Notes under the pieces: model-generated
The model's input: the letters and a program-made list of their open reading frames with translations, nothing else
What the model was told of the DNA's origin: nothing
The model's database searches: none
In this document: positions 1 to 5,886 of the stretch, one piece after another
Position numbering within the stretch: position 1 is the first letter of the stretch
How the letters are laid out: each line of letters begins with the position of its first letter
Program-made: the position numbers and the translations under genes
DNA from: CAITUY01 sp964611575
GTDB lineage: Bacteria; Verrucomicrobiota; Kiritimatiellia; CAIKKV01; CAITUY01
Direction of reading: 5' to 3'
DNA: 7,077 nucleotides
Assembly: GCA_964611575.1 (NCBI GenBank)
Contig: CAZTAJ010000167.1
Span: 1 to 7,077, forward strand

Positions 1-1361
1 AGCACCTCGCCCTCGATGCGCTTGAGGTGTTCGAGGGTCACGTAGAGGAAATTGCCACTGCCGCAGGCCGGATCGAGCACGCGGATGTGGCACAACCGAC
101 GGTGGAAGGACTTGACCTCGGCGGCGGCCTTCTTCAGCTCGCCCGCCGTCGCCAGCGTCACCGCCGCCGCATGCACGGTCCCCCACTCGGCGCGCACGGG
201 CTCGACGATGGTGGGCATGACCAGCCGTTCGACATAGGCGCGCGGCGTGTAGTGGGCGCCCAGCTTGTGCCGCTCCACAGGGTCCAGCGCCCGTTCGAGC
301 AGCGTGCCGAAGATGGCGGGCTCCACGTCGCGCCAGTCGCACTGGGCCGCCTCGATGAGCAGTTCCAGTTGGTCCCGGTCCATCGGCAGGGCGGTGGCGT
401 CCTCAAACAGGCCGCCGTTGAACTGGAGGATATTCGTGCGCAGGCTGACGGAATAGCCGCCGCGGTCCATGCGTTGCCACAATTCCTCGACGGTCGGCAC
501 GAAATGCTCCGGTGTCTCGCGCAGGCTGACCAGCAGGTTCGAGAACCCGCGCCGCAGCAGCAGGCCGACATCCTCGGCGAACATGGTGAACAGGCAGCGC
601 ATCAGGAAGGCGGCGGCGCGGTGCGGATCGTGGCCGGCTTTTTCCAGCGACACGGCCAGGCGCGCCAGGCTGCCGGCGATTTCGCGGGTTACGCGGGCGC
701 TGCGGCGGGAGGGGTCGAGTTCGGAGGGCGCGGTCCAGACCAGGCGCAGGCGGTCGCGGATGTCGGGTCGTTCCAGGTCGCGCAGGAAGATGCGATGACT
801 GCCGGGCGCCGGGAACGGGATATAGGCGCCGCCCGTGCAGGAGAACTCGGAATAGAGTTCGATCGAGTGGCCCACGTCCACCACCACCAGGAGCGGCGGC
901 CGGCCTTCGGGGGCCGGCAGGGCGCGGGCGTAAAGTTCGGCCTGGCCGCGGGCGCGCAGCATGGCATCGTCCCAGGCGGCGGTTCCACGGCGGGCGGTGC
1001 CGGCCTTCAGTTTACGTTTGAGGTCGCGGACGACTTCCGACAACGGCTCGGCGGCGGCGGGCTCGTTGGCGCCCTGTTTGGCCTCCAGCACGAAGCAGTG
1101 GCGCTTGTAGAGGTCCATGCGCCCTGTGCTGGTCGTGCCATCGCCATGCTGAAAGGCGACGCTCCGCTCGAACACGTAGGTATTCTGACTATCGTCGGCG
1201 CCGGCGGGCTCGGGCCGCGGCACGCCGATCAGGTCACAGAGTTCGGAAAGGAAGAGCTGGTAATTCGCGCGTTCAGCCGCGCCGGAGCGGTCCCAGCGGG
1301 TAATGAAGGCTTCCACGGCAGCCAGACCGGCGGCATCGTCGGAAGATGGGTCATTACGCAT
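1..1361 (-). CDS. MmeI-like (type IIG/IIL) restriction-modification enzyme, N-terminal part, cut by window edge
   Basis: Reading leftward from the ATG at 1361-1359, the frame stays open for 453 codons to the window edge, so the C-terminal part is missing. Enzymes of this family join an endonuclease, an adenine-N6 methyltransferase and a target-recognition domain in one chain. Residues 83-95 show the PD-(D/E)xK nuclease pattern D-X9-E-X-K (D83, E93, K95), the same spacing as the known MmeI catalytic motif. A helical spacer follows, with FAEDVGLL near 261-268 and FNGGLFED at 314-321. The methyltransferase begins with GAHYT at 368-372 (motif X) and the SAM-binding DPACGSGNF at 430-438 (motif I). 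The catalytic NPPY/F motif and the recognition domain would lie beyond the edge. MmeI is about 919 residues, so roughly half is present. The start suits the family, which opens with an N-terminal helix like AERANYQLFL at 29-38, but no Shine-Dalgarno site precedes it. A methylase-only role is less likely because the nuclease residues are intact. Confidence 0.9.
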   Translation of the reverse strand, partial: MRNDPSSDDAAGLAAVEAFITRWDRSGAAERANYQLFLSELCDLIGVPRPEPAGADDSQNTYVFERSVAFQHGDGTTSTGRMDLYKRHCFVLEAKQGANEPAAAEPLSEVVRDLKRKLKAGTARRGTAAWDDAMLRARGQAELYARALPAPEGRPPLLVVVDVGHSIELYSEFSCTGGAYIPFPAPGSHRIFLRDLERPDIRDRLRLVWTAPSELDPSRRSARVTREIAGSLARLAVSLEKAGHDPHRAAAFLMRCLFTMFAEDVGLLLRRGFSNLLVSLRETPEHFVPTVEELWQRMDRGGYSVSLRTNILQFNGGLFEDATALPMDRDQLELLIEAAQCDWRDVEPAIFGTLLERALDPVERHKLGAHYTPRAYVERLVMPTIVEPVRAEWGTVHAAAVTLATAGELKKAAAEVKSFHRRLCHIRVLDPACGSGNFLYVTLEHLKRIEGEV

Positions 1362-1412
1362 AGGGCGAACGCTAGCAGGCCATTAGCGCAAGTCAACGGC
1401 GGAATTGGATCG

Positions 1413-1512
1413 NNNNNNNNNNNNNNNNNNNNNNNNNNNNNNNNNNNNNNNNNNNNNNNNNNNNNNNNNNNNNNNNNNNNNNNNNNNNNNNNNNNNNNNN
1501 NNNNNNNNNNNN
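1413..1512. other. Assembly gap of exactly 100 N
   Basis: One hundred consecutive N separate the upstream flank of the restriction gene from the leader of the gene at 1585. A round 100 is the usual placeholder for a scaffold gap of unknown length, so the real distance is not known. The 51 bases at 1362-1412 and the 72 bases at 1513-1584 contain no further gene that I can support. Open frames running through the N run are not evidence of coding. Confidence 0.97.
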
Positions 1513-1572
1513 CAGGACCGCAGGTAAGCCTTGCGCACCGGAGTGGAATCTCTTACGTTGCGCGAACCATTC

Positions 1573-1577
1573 GGGAG
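1573..1577 (+). promoter_or_regulatory. Shine-Dalgarno site deciding the start at 1585
   Basis: GGGAG lies 7 nt before the ATG at 1585. An in-frame ATG at 1531 would add 18 polar residues ahead of an otherwise well-formed N-terminal membrane segment and has no such site. The 1585 start is therefore preferred. Confidence 0.7.
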
Positions 1578-1584
1578 ATGTGAC

Positions 1585-2298
1585 ATGTCGACGGCGTTCT
1601 TCATCATCGCGGGCATTGTGCTGTTCGCCGCGATCGCCGTCGGCCAATGGTACGTCACCGAACGGCGCCGCCGTGCCATCGCGGAATGGGGACGCGCCCA
1701 TGGTCTGGCGTTCGACCCGGAGAAGGTCTACGGGCTGGACATCCAGTATCCGGATCTCGATTGCCTGCGCGTCGGCTCAAATCGCTACGCCTTCAACACG
1801 CTGAGCGGCGACTGGAAGGGTCGCCGTTGCTCCGCCTTCGACTACCACTACGAAACCCATTCGACGGGCCCCAAGGGCCAGAGACAAACGCATCACCACC
1901 ATTTCTCGGCGGTCATCCTGAACAGCCCGGTCCCGCTCAAACCACTCTCCATCCGGCCGGAGGGCTTCTTCGACAAGGTAACCGGGTTCTTCGGCTTCGA
2001 GGACATCAACTTCGAATCGGCCGAGTTCAGCCGGAAGTTCTACGTCATGTCGCCGGACCGGAAATGGGCCTACGACGTCCTCCACGCGCGGGCCATGGAG
2101 TTCCTGCTCGCCAGGCCGGTGTTTACCCTGCGGTTCGCCTCGTCATGCGTGATCGCCTACCGGGACCGGCGGTTCGAGCCGGCGGAGTTCACTCAAGCCG
2201 CCGAGGTGGCCACGGGCCTCCTCGATGGCCTGCCGGATTACCTGGTTAAGCAGCAAATGGAAGGCGTGCCGGCCGACGGCAAGGGGGTCTCGTCATGA
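1585..2298 (+). CDS. Membrane-anchored protein of unknown function, encoded with LemA
   Basis: This is a 237-residue protein that I do not recognise by name. Residues about 3-23 form one hydrophobic membrane segment, followed at once by ERRRR (26-30). By the positive-inside rule this places the remaining soluble domain in the cytoplasm. The domain is rich in aromatic residues and looks mostly beta: FDYHYE at 85-90, a four-histidine run at 103-106, then FSAVIL (107-112) and a phenylalanine-rich stretch FFDKVTGFFGFEDINF at 128-143. I see no nucleotide-binding or catalytic motif. The histidines could bind metal but need not. The last codons overlap the next gene in an ATGA (stop TGA at 2296-2298, LemA ATG at 2295-2297), so the two are probably translationally coupled and may act together. 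The upstream promoter region is partly lost in the assembly gap. Confidence 0.85.
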   Translation: MSTAFFIIAGIVLFAAIAVGQWYVTERRRRAIAEWGRAHGLAFDPEKVYGLDIQYPDLDCLRVGSNRYAFNTLSGDWKGRRCSAFDYHYETHSTGPKGQRQTHHHHFSAVILNSPVPLKPLSIRPEGFFDKVTGFFGFEDINFESAEFSRKFYVMSPDRKWAYDVLHARAMEFLLARPVFTLRFASSCVIAYRDRRFEPAEFTQAAEVATGLLDGLPDYLVKQQMEGVPADGKGVSS

Positions 2299-2858
2299 AT
2301 CCTGGGCTCGTGATCGCCTGTGTCGTTCCGGGGCTCGTCCTGATCTGGGGGGTGGCCACCTTCAACACGCTGGTGCGCCTGCGCAACCTGTGCCGTGAGT
2401 CGTGGTCCGGGATCGACACCGAACTCAAGCGACGCTACGACCTCATTCCGCGGCTGGTTGAGACAGTCAAGGGCTATGCCCTGCACGAACGGGAGACGCT
2501 GCAACAGGTCGTTGAGGCGCGCAACCGGGCGGTGGCGTCCACCGGATCGCCGGGATCGCAGGCGCGGGACGAAAATGCCTTCGTGGGCGCGATCCGTCAA
2601 CTGTTCGCCGTATCCGAACGCTACCCGGCGCTCAAGGCCAGCGAGCCGTTCCTCAAACTCCAGGTGGAGTTGGTGGACACGGAAGATCGCATCCAGGCGG
2701 CGCGGCGTTTCTACAACGCCAATGTGCGCGACCTCAACACGCGTGAGCAAGTCTTCCCCTCCAACCTGATTGCCGCGATATTCCGGTTCCAGCCGGAAGA
2801 GTATTTTGAAGTGGAAGACACCGGCGTGCGGCTGGCCCCGGCAGTGAAGACCTACTGA
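2295..2858 (+). CDS. lemA: LemA family membrane protein
   Basis: At 187 residues it has the usual size of LemA-family proteins (Pfam LemA). One membrane segment lies at about 4-22, followed by the family signature: NTLVRLRNLCRESWSGID (24-41), then LKRRYDLIPRLVETVKGYA (44-62) and HERETLQQVVEARN (64-77). The C-terminal half has YPALKA (110-115), the helix FLKLQVELVDTEDRIQAARR (119-138) and YNANVRDLN (140-148). FPSNLIAAIF (154-163) and EEYFE (168-172) close the conserved region. The fold is a long antiparallel helical bundle attached to the membrane; the biochemical role of the family is not settled. AAGGGGG at 2281-2287, 7 nt upstream, is a good ribosome binding site. The start overlaps the stop of the unrecognised membrane protein before it. 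No TPM-domain or M48 protease gene, frequent LemA companions, is visible here, although the gap could hide one. Confidence 0.95.
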   Translation: MNPGLVIACVVPGLVLIWGVATFNTLVRLRNLCRESWSGIDTELKRRYDLIPRLVETVKGYALHERETLQQVVEARNRAVASTGSPGSQARDENAFVGAIRQLFAVSERYPALKASEPFLKLQVELVDTEDRIQAARRFYNANVRDLNTREQVFPSNLIAAIFRFQPEEYFEVEDTGVRLAPAVKTY

Positions 2859-2891
2859 GCCTTGCACAAGAGCGTAACGATGGTTCATTCG

Positions 2892-2926
2892 TCACTCTTC
2901 ACATTTCACTCTTCACTTTTCACTAT
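2892..2926 (+). repeat. Five tandem 7-bp repeats (TCACNNT)
   Basis: Five consecutive heptamers read TCACTCT, TCACATT, TCACTCT, TCACTTT and TCACTAT. A degenerate sixth copy (TCATTCG, 2885-2891) may precede them. The array lies between lemA and the kinase gene and touches the proposed -35 element. It is AT-rich compared with its surroundings and has no G on the + strand. Its role is unknown; it could be a regulator-binding array or a slippage-prone microsatellite. Confidence 0.8.
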
Positions 2927-2955
2927 TTACCACCCCCATCTCCCGCTGCTAGAAT
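2926..2955 (+). promoter_or_regulatory. Candidate sigma-70-type promoter for the kinase-regulator pair
   Basis: TTTACC at 2926-2931 (4 of 6 to TTGACA) is followed after 18 bp by TAGAAT at 2950-2955 (5 of 6 to TATAAT). Transcription would start near 2962, about 20 nt before the kinase ATG. The spacing is at the long end of the usual range, and the site is proposed from sequence alone. Confidence 0.35.
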
Positions 2956-2980
2956 CGCGCCAGATTGTCGCTGCGGCAGA

Positions 2981-4180
2981 ATGGCCATGAAACCCGGATT
3001 TCTCGATAAACTGATTGCCCGTTTGAACCGGCTGGACCCGGAGAGTGTCCAGACGCATTTCCTGCAATTGGCCAAGGAAAAGGGGTTGCTGGAGACGGTC
3101 TTCCAGTCGATCCAGGAGGGCGTGCTGGTGGTCGATGGGCGGGGCCGCATCAGCTACGCGAATCGCGCCGCCGGCAAGTTGATCGGGTTCGCCCACGAGG
3201 AGGTCATTGGCAAGCCCATGGCGCGTTACCTGCGCGACCTGGATTGGGACCGCGTGCTCAGTCTCGACACCGGCGAGTGGGCGAAGATGGCCAGTCATGA
3301 GATCGAGGTCACCTACCCCGAACACCGCATCCTGACCTTCTATGTCGTGCCGCTGCCCTCCGGCGACACCAATGAAAGGGGGGCGGTCATCATCCTGCGG
3401 GATATCACGCGGGACCGGCAGCACGAGGCCAGCCTGCTGGAGTCGGAACGCCTCAACGCCGTCCGCCTGCTCGCGGCGGGCGTGGCGCACGAAATCGGCA
3501 ATCCGCTGAACGCCCTGACCATTCACCTGCAGTTGCTCGAACGCGAACTCAAGCGCCTCGACTCCGGCCGGCGGGACAGCCTGTTGGAACTGGCCGGCAT
3601 CGCCCGCACCGAGGTGACGCGGCTGGACATGATCATCACGCAGTTTCTCCGCGCCATCCGCCCGGCGCGCCCGACCCTCGCGCCGTTGTCCGTGCTGGCG
3701 GTGCTCAAGGAAACGCTGGCGCTGCTGAAGGATGAAATCGCCAACCGCAACGTGCATGTTGAACTGGAATGCCCGGACACCCTGCCGACGCTGCGGATCG
3801 ACAAGGACCAGATCAAGCAGGCCTTTTTCAACATCATCCGCAACGGCATGCAGGCCATGGCGGACGGGGGCCTGCTGCGCATCACCGTCGCCGAATCGAA
3901 CCACTACGTCGGGATCGCCTTCCGCGACAACGGGTCGGGCATCGCGCTGGAGGATTTCACCCGCATCTTCGAACCCTACCACACCACCAAGAAGGAAGGC
4001 TCCGGGCTGGGCCTGATGATCGTGCAACGCATCATCCAGGACCACGGCGGCCGCATCGACGTGCACAGCGAACCCGGCAAGGGCACCACGTTCACCGTGT
4101 TCCTGCCGCTCGACGAGCGCCGCGTGCGTCTGCTCAAGGCGCCGTCCCGCCCCGCGCCGGAACCGGAGACCGCCCCATGA
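2981..4180 (+). CDS. NtrB-like soluble PAS sensor histidine kinase
   Basis: This 399-residue protein has no membrane segment, so it should sense a cytoplasmic signal. Residues 1-37 form a charged helical extension (LDKLIARLNRLDPESVQTHF). A PAS domain covers about 38-150 and ends in VIILRDITRDRQ (136-147). The phosphoacceptor H-box is AHEIGNPLNAL at 169-179 with H170. The ATP-binding domain has the N-box around N284 and N288, G1 DNGSGI at 316-321, F-box FEPYHTTK at 330-337 and G2 GSGLGL at 340-345. This arrangement matches NtrB/AtoS/ZraS-type kinases that pair with sigma-54 activators, and such a regulator follows directly: the stop TGA overlaps the regulator ATG in ATGA at 4177-4180. The ATG at 2981 has no clear Shine-Dalgarno site, and the second ATG at 2987 would shorten the protein by only two residues. 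The signal sensed cannot be read from the sequence. Confidence 0.93.
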   Translation: MAMKPGFLDKLIARLNRLDPESVQTHFLQLAKEKGLLETVFQSIQEGVLVVDGRGRISYANRAAGKLIGFAHEEVIGKPMARYLRDLDWDRVLSLDTGEWAKMASHEIEVTYPEHRILTFYVVPLPSGDTNERGAVIILRDITRDRQHEASLLESERLNAVRLLAAGVAHEIGNPLNALTIHLQLLERELKRLDSGRRDSLLELAGIARTEVTRLDMIITQFLRAIRPARPTLAPLSVLAVLKETLALLKDEIANRNVHVELECPDTLPTLRIDKDQIKQAFFNIIRNGMQAMADGGLLRITVAESNHYVGIAFRDNGSGIALEDFTRIFEPYHTTKKEGSGLGLMIVQRIIQDHGGRIDVHSEPGKGTTFTVFLPLDERRVRLLKAPSRPAPEPETAP

Positions 4181-5625
4181 ATCCGCAATCGACGATCCTG
4201 ATTGTCGACGACGACAAGAATACCCGCGAAGGCCTGAAACGGGCCCTGAGCCCGGCGCACACCATCCTGCTGGCGGACAGCGCGGAGCGCGCCCTGGCAA
4301 CGCTCGATGAAGCGCCCGTCGACATCGTGCTCAGCGACCTGCGCATGTCCGGCATGGACGGCATGACGCTGCTGCAGCGCGGCCGGGCCCGCAACCACCC
4401 CCCCATTTTCATCATGCTCACGGCCTACGGCAACGTCGAGACCGCCGTGGAGGCCATGAAACTCGGCGCCCACGACTTCCTGATGAAGCCGGTGAATCTC
4501 GACCACCTCGAGATGCTGATCCAGCGGGCCGTGCGCTCGCGCGACGTTGAATCGGAGAACCGGAGCCTGCGTGAGCAACTCGATACGCGTTTCGGCCTCG
4601 AAAGCCTGATCGGCGAATCGACCCCCATGAAGGACGTGTTCGAGGTCGTGCGGCAGGTGGCGCCGACCCAGGCCACCATCCTGCTGCAGGGCGAAAGCGG
4701 AACGGGCAAGGAACTCGTGGCGCATGCCATCCACCGCCTGAGCCCCCGCGCCAACGGCGCCTTCGTGGCCGTCCACTGCGCGGCCCTCTCGTCCACCCTG
4801 CTGGAAAGCGAACTCTTCGGGCACGAGAAGGGCGCCTTCACAGGCGCCACCGAACGGCGCCGCGGCCGCTTTGAAATGGCGGACGGCGGCACGCTCTTCC
4901 TCGACGAGATCTCGGAGATCGACCCCGCCATCCAGGTCAAACTCCTGCGCGTGCTCGAAGAACGCAATTTCGAGCGCGTCGGCGGCCACCAGACGCTGGA
5001 AGTCGACATCCGGCTGATTGCCGCCACGAATGCGGACCTGCGCAAGCGCGTCGAGGAAGGCCGGTTCCGGAACGACCTCTATTTCCGCCTCGATGTCGTC
5101 TCGATCACGCTCCCGCCCCTGCGCAACCGCGGCGACGACATCCCGCTGCTCTCCTCGCATTTCCTGAAGGAGTTCGGCACAAAGAACGGGAAGCCGATCG
5201 AGGACATCACGCCGGAAGCGATGGCCATCCTGTGCGCCTACCCCTGGCCGGGCAACGTGCGCGAGCTCCGCAACGTCATGGAGCGCATGGTGGTGTTGTC
5301 GCGCGGCCCGCGTCTCACGGTACGCGATCTGCCGCCGGCCATCCGGGACTCGGCCGAAGCCGAGGCCATCCGCCGCGGGCCCCGCAGCGACCTGGCGAAG
5401 ATCGGCATGCCGGAGTCGATGAAGGATGCCGAAAAGGCGATGATCCTGGCCGCGCTCAGGCGGCACGGGTCCAACGTGACCCGCGCGGCGGAGCAGCTGG
5501 CCGTGAGCCGCCGGACCCTGCAGCGCAAGTTCCGCGAGGATCCCGAACTGGCCGCCCAGGCCAAGGCGATCCGGCTCGAAACCCGCGCGACACGACGAAA
5601 GAAACCCGCGCCGGCCGGCCCGTGA
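4177..5625 (+). CDS. NtrC-family sigma-54-dependent response regulator
   Basis: At 482 residues this is a full-length NtrC-type activator. The receiver domain (about 5-120) has the acidic pocket D11-D13, phosphoacceptor D54 in LSDLRMSGMDG, T82 and K104. The central AAA+ domain (about 143-375) has Walker A GESGTGKE at 172-179 and the sigma-54-contacting GAFTGA loop at 219-224. Walker B GGTLFLDE lies at 237-244 and the arginine-rich RFRNDLYFRLD at 296-306. WPGNVRELRN at 357-366 is the usual end of the domain. A Fis-type helix-turn-helix lies at about 431-452 (NVTRAAEQLAVSRRTLQRKF). A basic tail of some 30 residues follows and is longer than in many relatives. Once phosphorylated, it should oligomerise and use ATP to open sigma-54 promoters. 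GGAG at 4165-4168, 8 nt before the ATG, supports the start, and the overlap with the kinase gene makes the two obvious partners. No residue needed for activity appears lost. The regulon is unknown, so I give no specific symbol. Confidence 0.95.
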   Translation: MNPQSTILIVDDDKNTREGLKRALSPAHTILLADSAERALATLDEAPVDIVLSDLRMSGMDGMTLLQRGRARNHPPIFIMLTAYGNVETAVEAMKLGAHDFLMKPVNLDHLEMLIQRAVRSRDVESENRSLREQLDTRFGLESLIGESTPMKDVFEVVRQVAPTQATILLQGESGTGKELVAHAIHRLSPRANGAFVAVHCAALSSTLLESELFGHEKGAFTGATERRRGRFEMADGGTLFLDEISEIDPAIQVKLLRVLEERNFERVGGHQTLEVDIRLIAATNADLRKRVEEGRFRNDLYFRLDVVSITLPPLRNRGDDIPLLSSHFLKEFGTKNGKPIEDITPEAMAILCAYPWPGNVRELRNVMERMVVLSRGPRLTVRDLPPAIRDSAEAEAIRRGPRSDLAKIGMPESMKDAEKAMILAALRRHGSNVTRAAEQLAVSRRTLQRKFREDPELAAQAKAIRLETRATRRKKPAPAGP

Positions 5626-5646
5626 CGGTCCTGATTGTGGTCATTG

Positions 5647-5663
5647 GCGTCCCGTAGGGGCGC
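5647..5663 (+). terminator. Small GC hairpin after the regulator gene
   Basis: GCGTCCC (5647-5653) pairs with GGGGCGC (5657-5663) through seven base pairs including one T-G wobble, around a GTA loop, 21 nt after the stop codon. No T run follows, so it is not a standard intrinsic terminator. It may assist termination or only protect the 3' end. Confidence 0.3.
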
Positions 5664-5695
5664 GGAGTATTGGAGTGCGGGAGTATTGGGGTACT
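5664..5695 (+). repeat. Four tandem 8-bp repeats (GGAGTNNN), left arm of an inverted pair
   Basis: The units are GGAGTATT, GGAGTGCG, GGAGTATT and the degenerate GGGGTACT. The first 28 bases match the reverse complement of 5795-5822 at 24 positions. The block starts right after the hairpin that follows the regulator gene. Confidence 0.8.
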
Positions 5696-5794
5696 GCCAG
5701 GCCCTGAGTTGCACCTTCTATTCGCCCTCACGCGGAACAAGGGATTTCCGCGCTCCACGCCTTGAAAGTCAGCCGCTTCTGCTTGGCGTGTTTG

Positions 5795-5822
5795 TCCCAA
5801 TACTCCATCACTCCACTACTCC
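5795..5822 (-). repeat. 8-bp repeat block, right arm of the inverted pair
   Basis: On the minus strand this reads GGAGTAGT, GGAGTGAT, GGAGTATT and GGGA, that is three octamers and part of a fourth. With the block at 5664 it brackets a 103-bp centre (5692-5794) that holds no supported gene. The 261-nt region at 5626-5886, between convergent genes, contains only these repeats, two small hairpins and a G8 run at 5857-5864. Confidence 0.75.
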
Positions 5823-5826
5823 ATGG

Positions 5827-5845
5827 GATGCTGTTGATCAGCATC
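5827..5845. terminator. Perfect 7-bp hairpin downstream of the TPR gene
   Basis: GATGCTG (5827-5833) and CAGCATC (5839-5845) form a perfect stem with a 5-nt loop. Read on the minus strand, it lies about 40 nt after the TAG stop of the TPR gene. Neither strand has a T run after it, so a terminator role is only suggested by its position. Confidence 0.3.
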
Positions 5846-5886
5846 AGAATCGATGAGGGGGGGGAGGCGTGCCTGTTGCGCGCCGC

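Noticed and set aside
1369..1396. Possible promoter for the restriction gene on the minus strand (TTGACT, 16 bp, TAGCGT)
   Set aside because: The -35 match is good, but the -10 matches at only 3 of 6 positions and would put the transcript start at or inside the first codons.
27..1583. Long plus-strand open frame opposite the restriction gene and running through the gap
   Set aside because: It is antisense to a frame with clear MmeI-family motifs, crosses 100 N, and its translation is low-complexity and shows no family signature.
2295..2858. Identity with the Pseudomonas LemA/GacS sensor kinase
   Set aside because: The shared name is historical. This protein is the small helical LemA family and has no kinase motifs, so the nearby kinase is not evidence of a Gac system.
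2859..2900. Hairpin terminator after lemA around ACGATGG...TCGT
   Set aside because: Only about four base pairs form without mismatches, and there is no T run after it.
2892..2926. CRISPR array
   Set aside because: The units are 7 bp and directly adjacent with no spacers, and no cas gene is present.
3769..4176. N-terminal extension of the regulator to an ATG at 3769
   Set aside because: The extra 136 codons overlap the ATP-binding domain of the kinase in another frame and look like a shadow. The receiver domain starts properly at 4177 with a good ribosome site.
2927..5466. Two long minus-strand open frames (2927-4300 and 3976-5466)
   Set aside because: They lie opposite the kinase and regulator genes, whose motifs are unmistakable. 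Long antisense frames are expected in GC-rich coding DNA.
5784..5800. Possible sigma-54 promoter (TGGCGTG followed by TTTGTCC)
   Set aside because: The GG and the required downstream GC are not correctly spaced, and it lies between convergent genes with no gene downstream on that strand.
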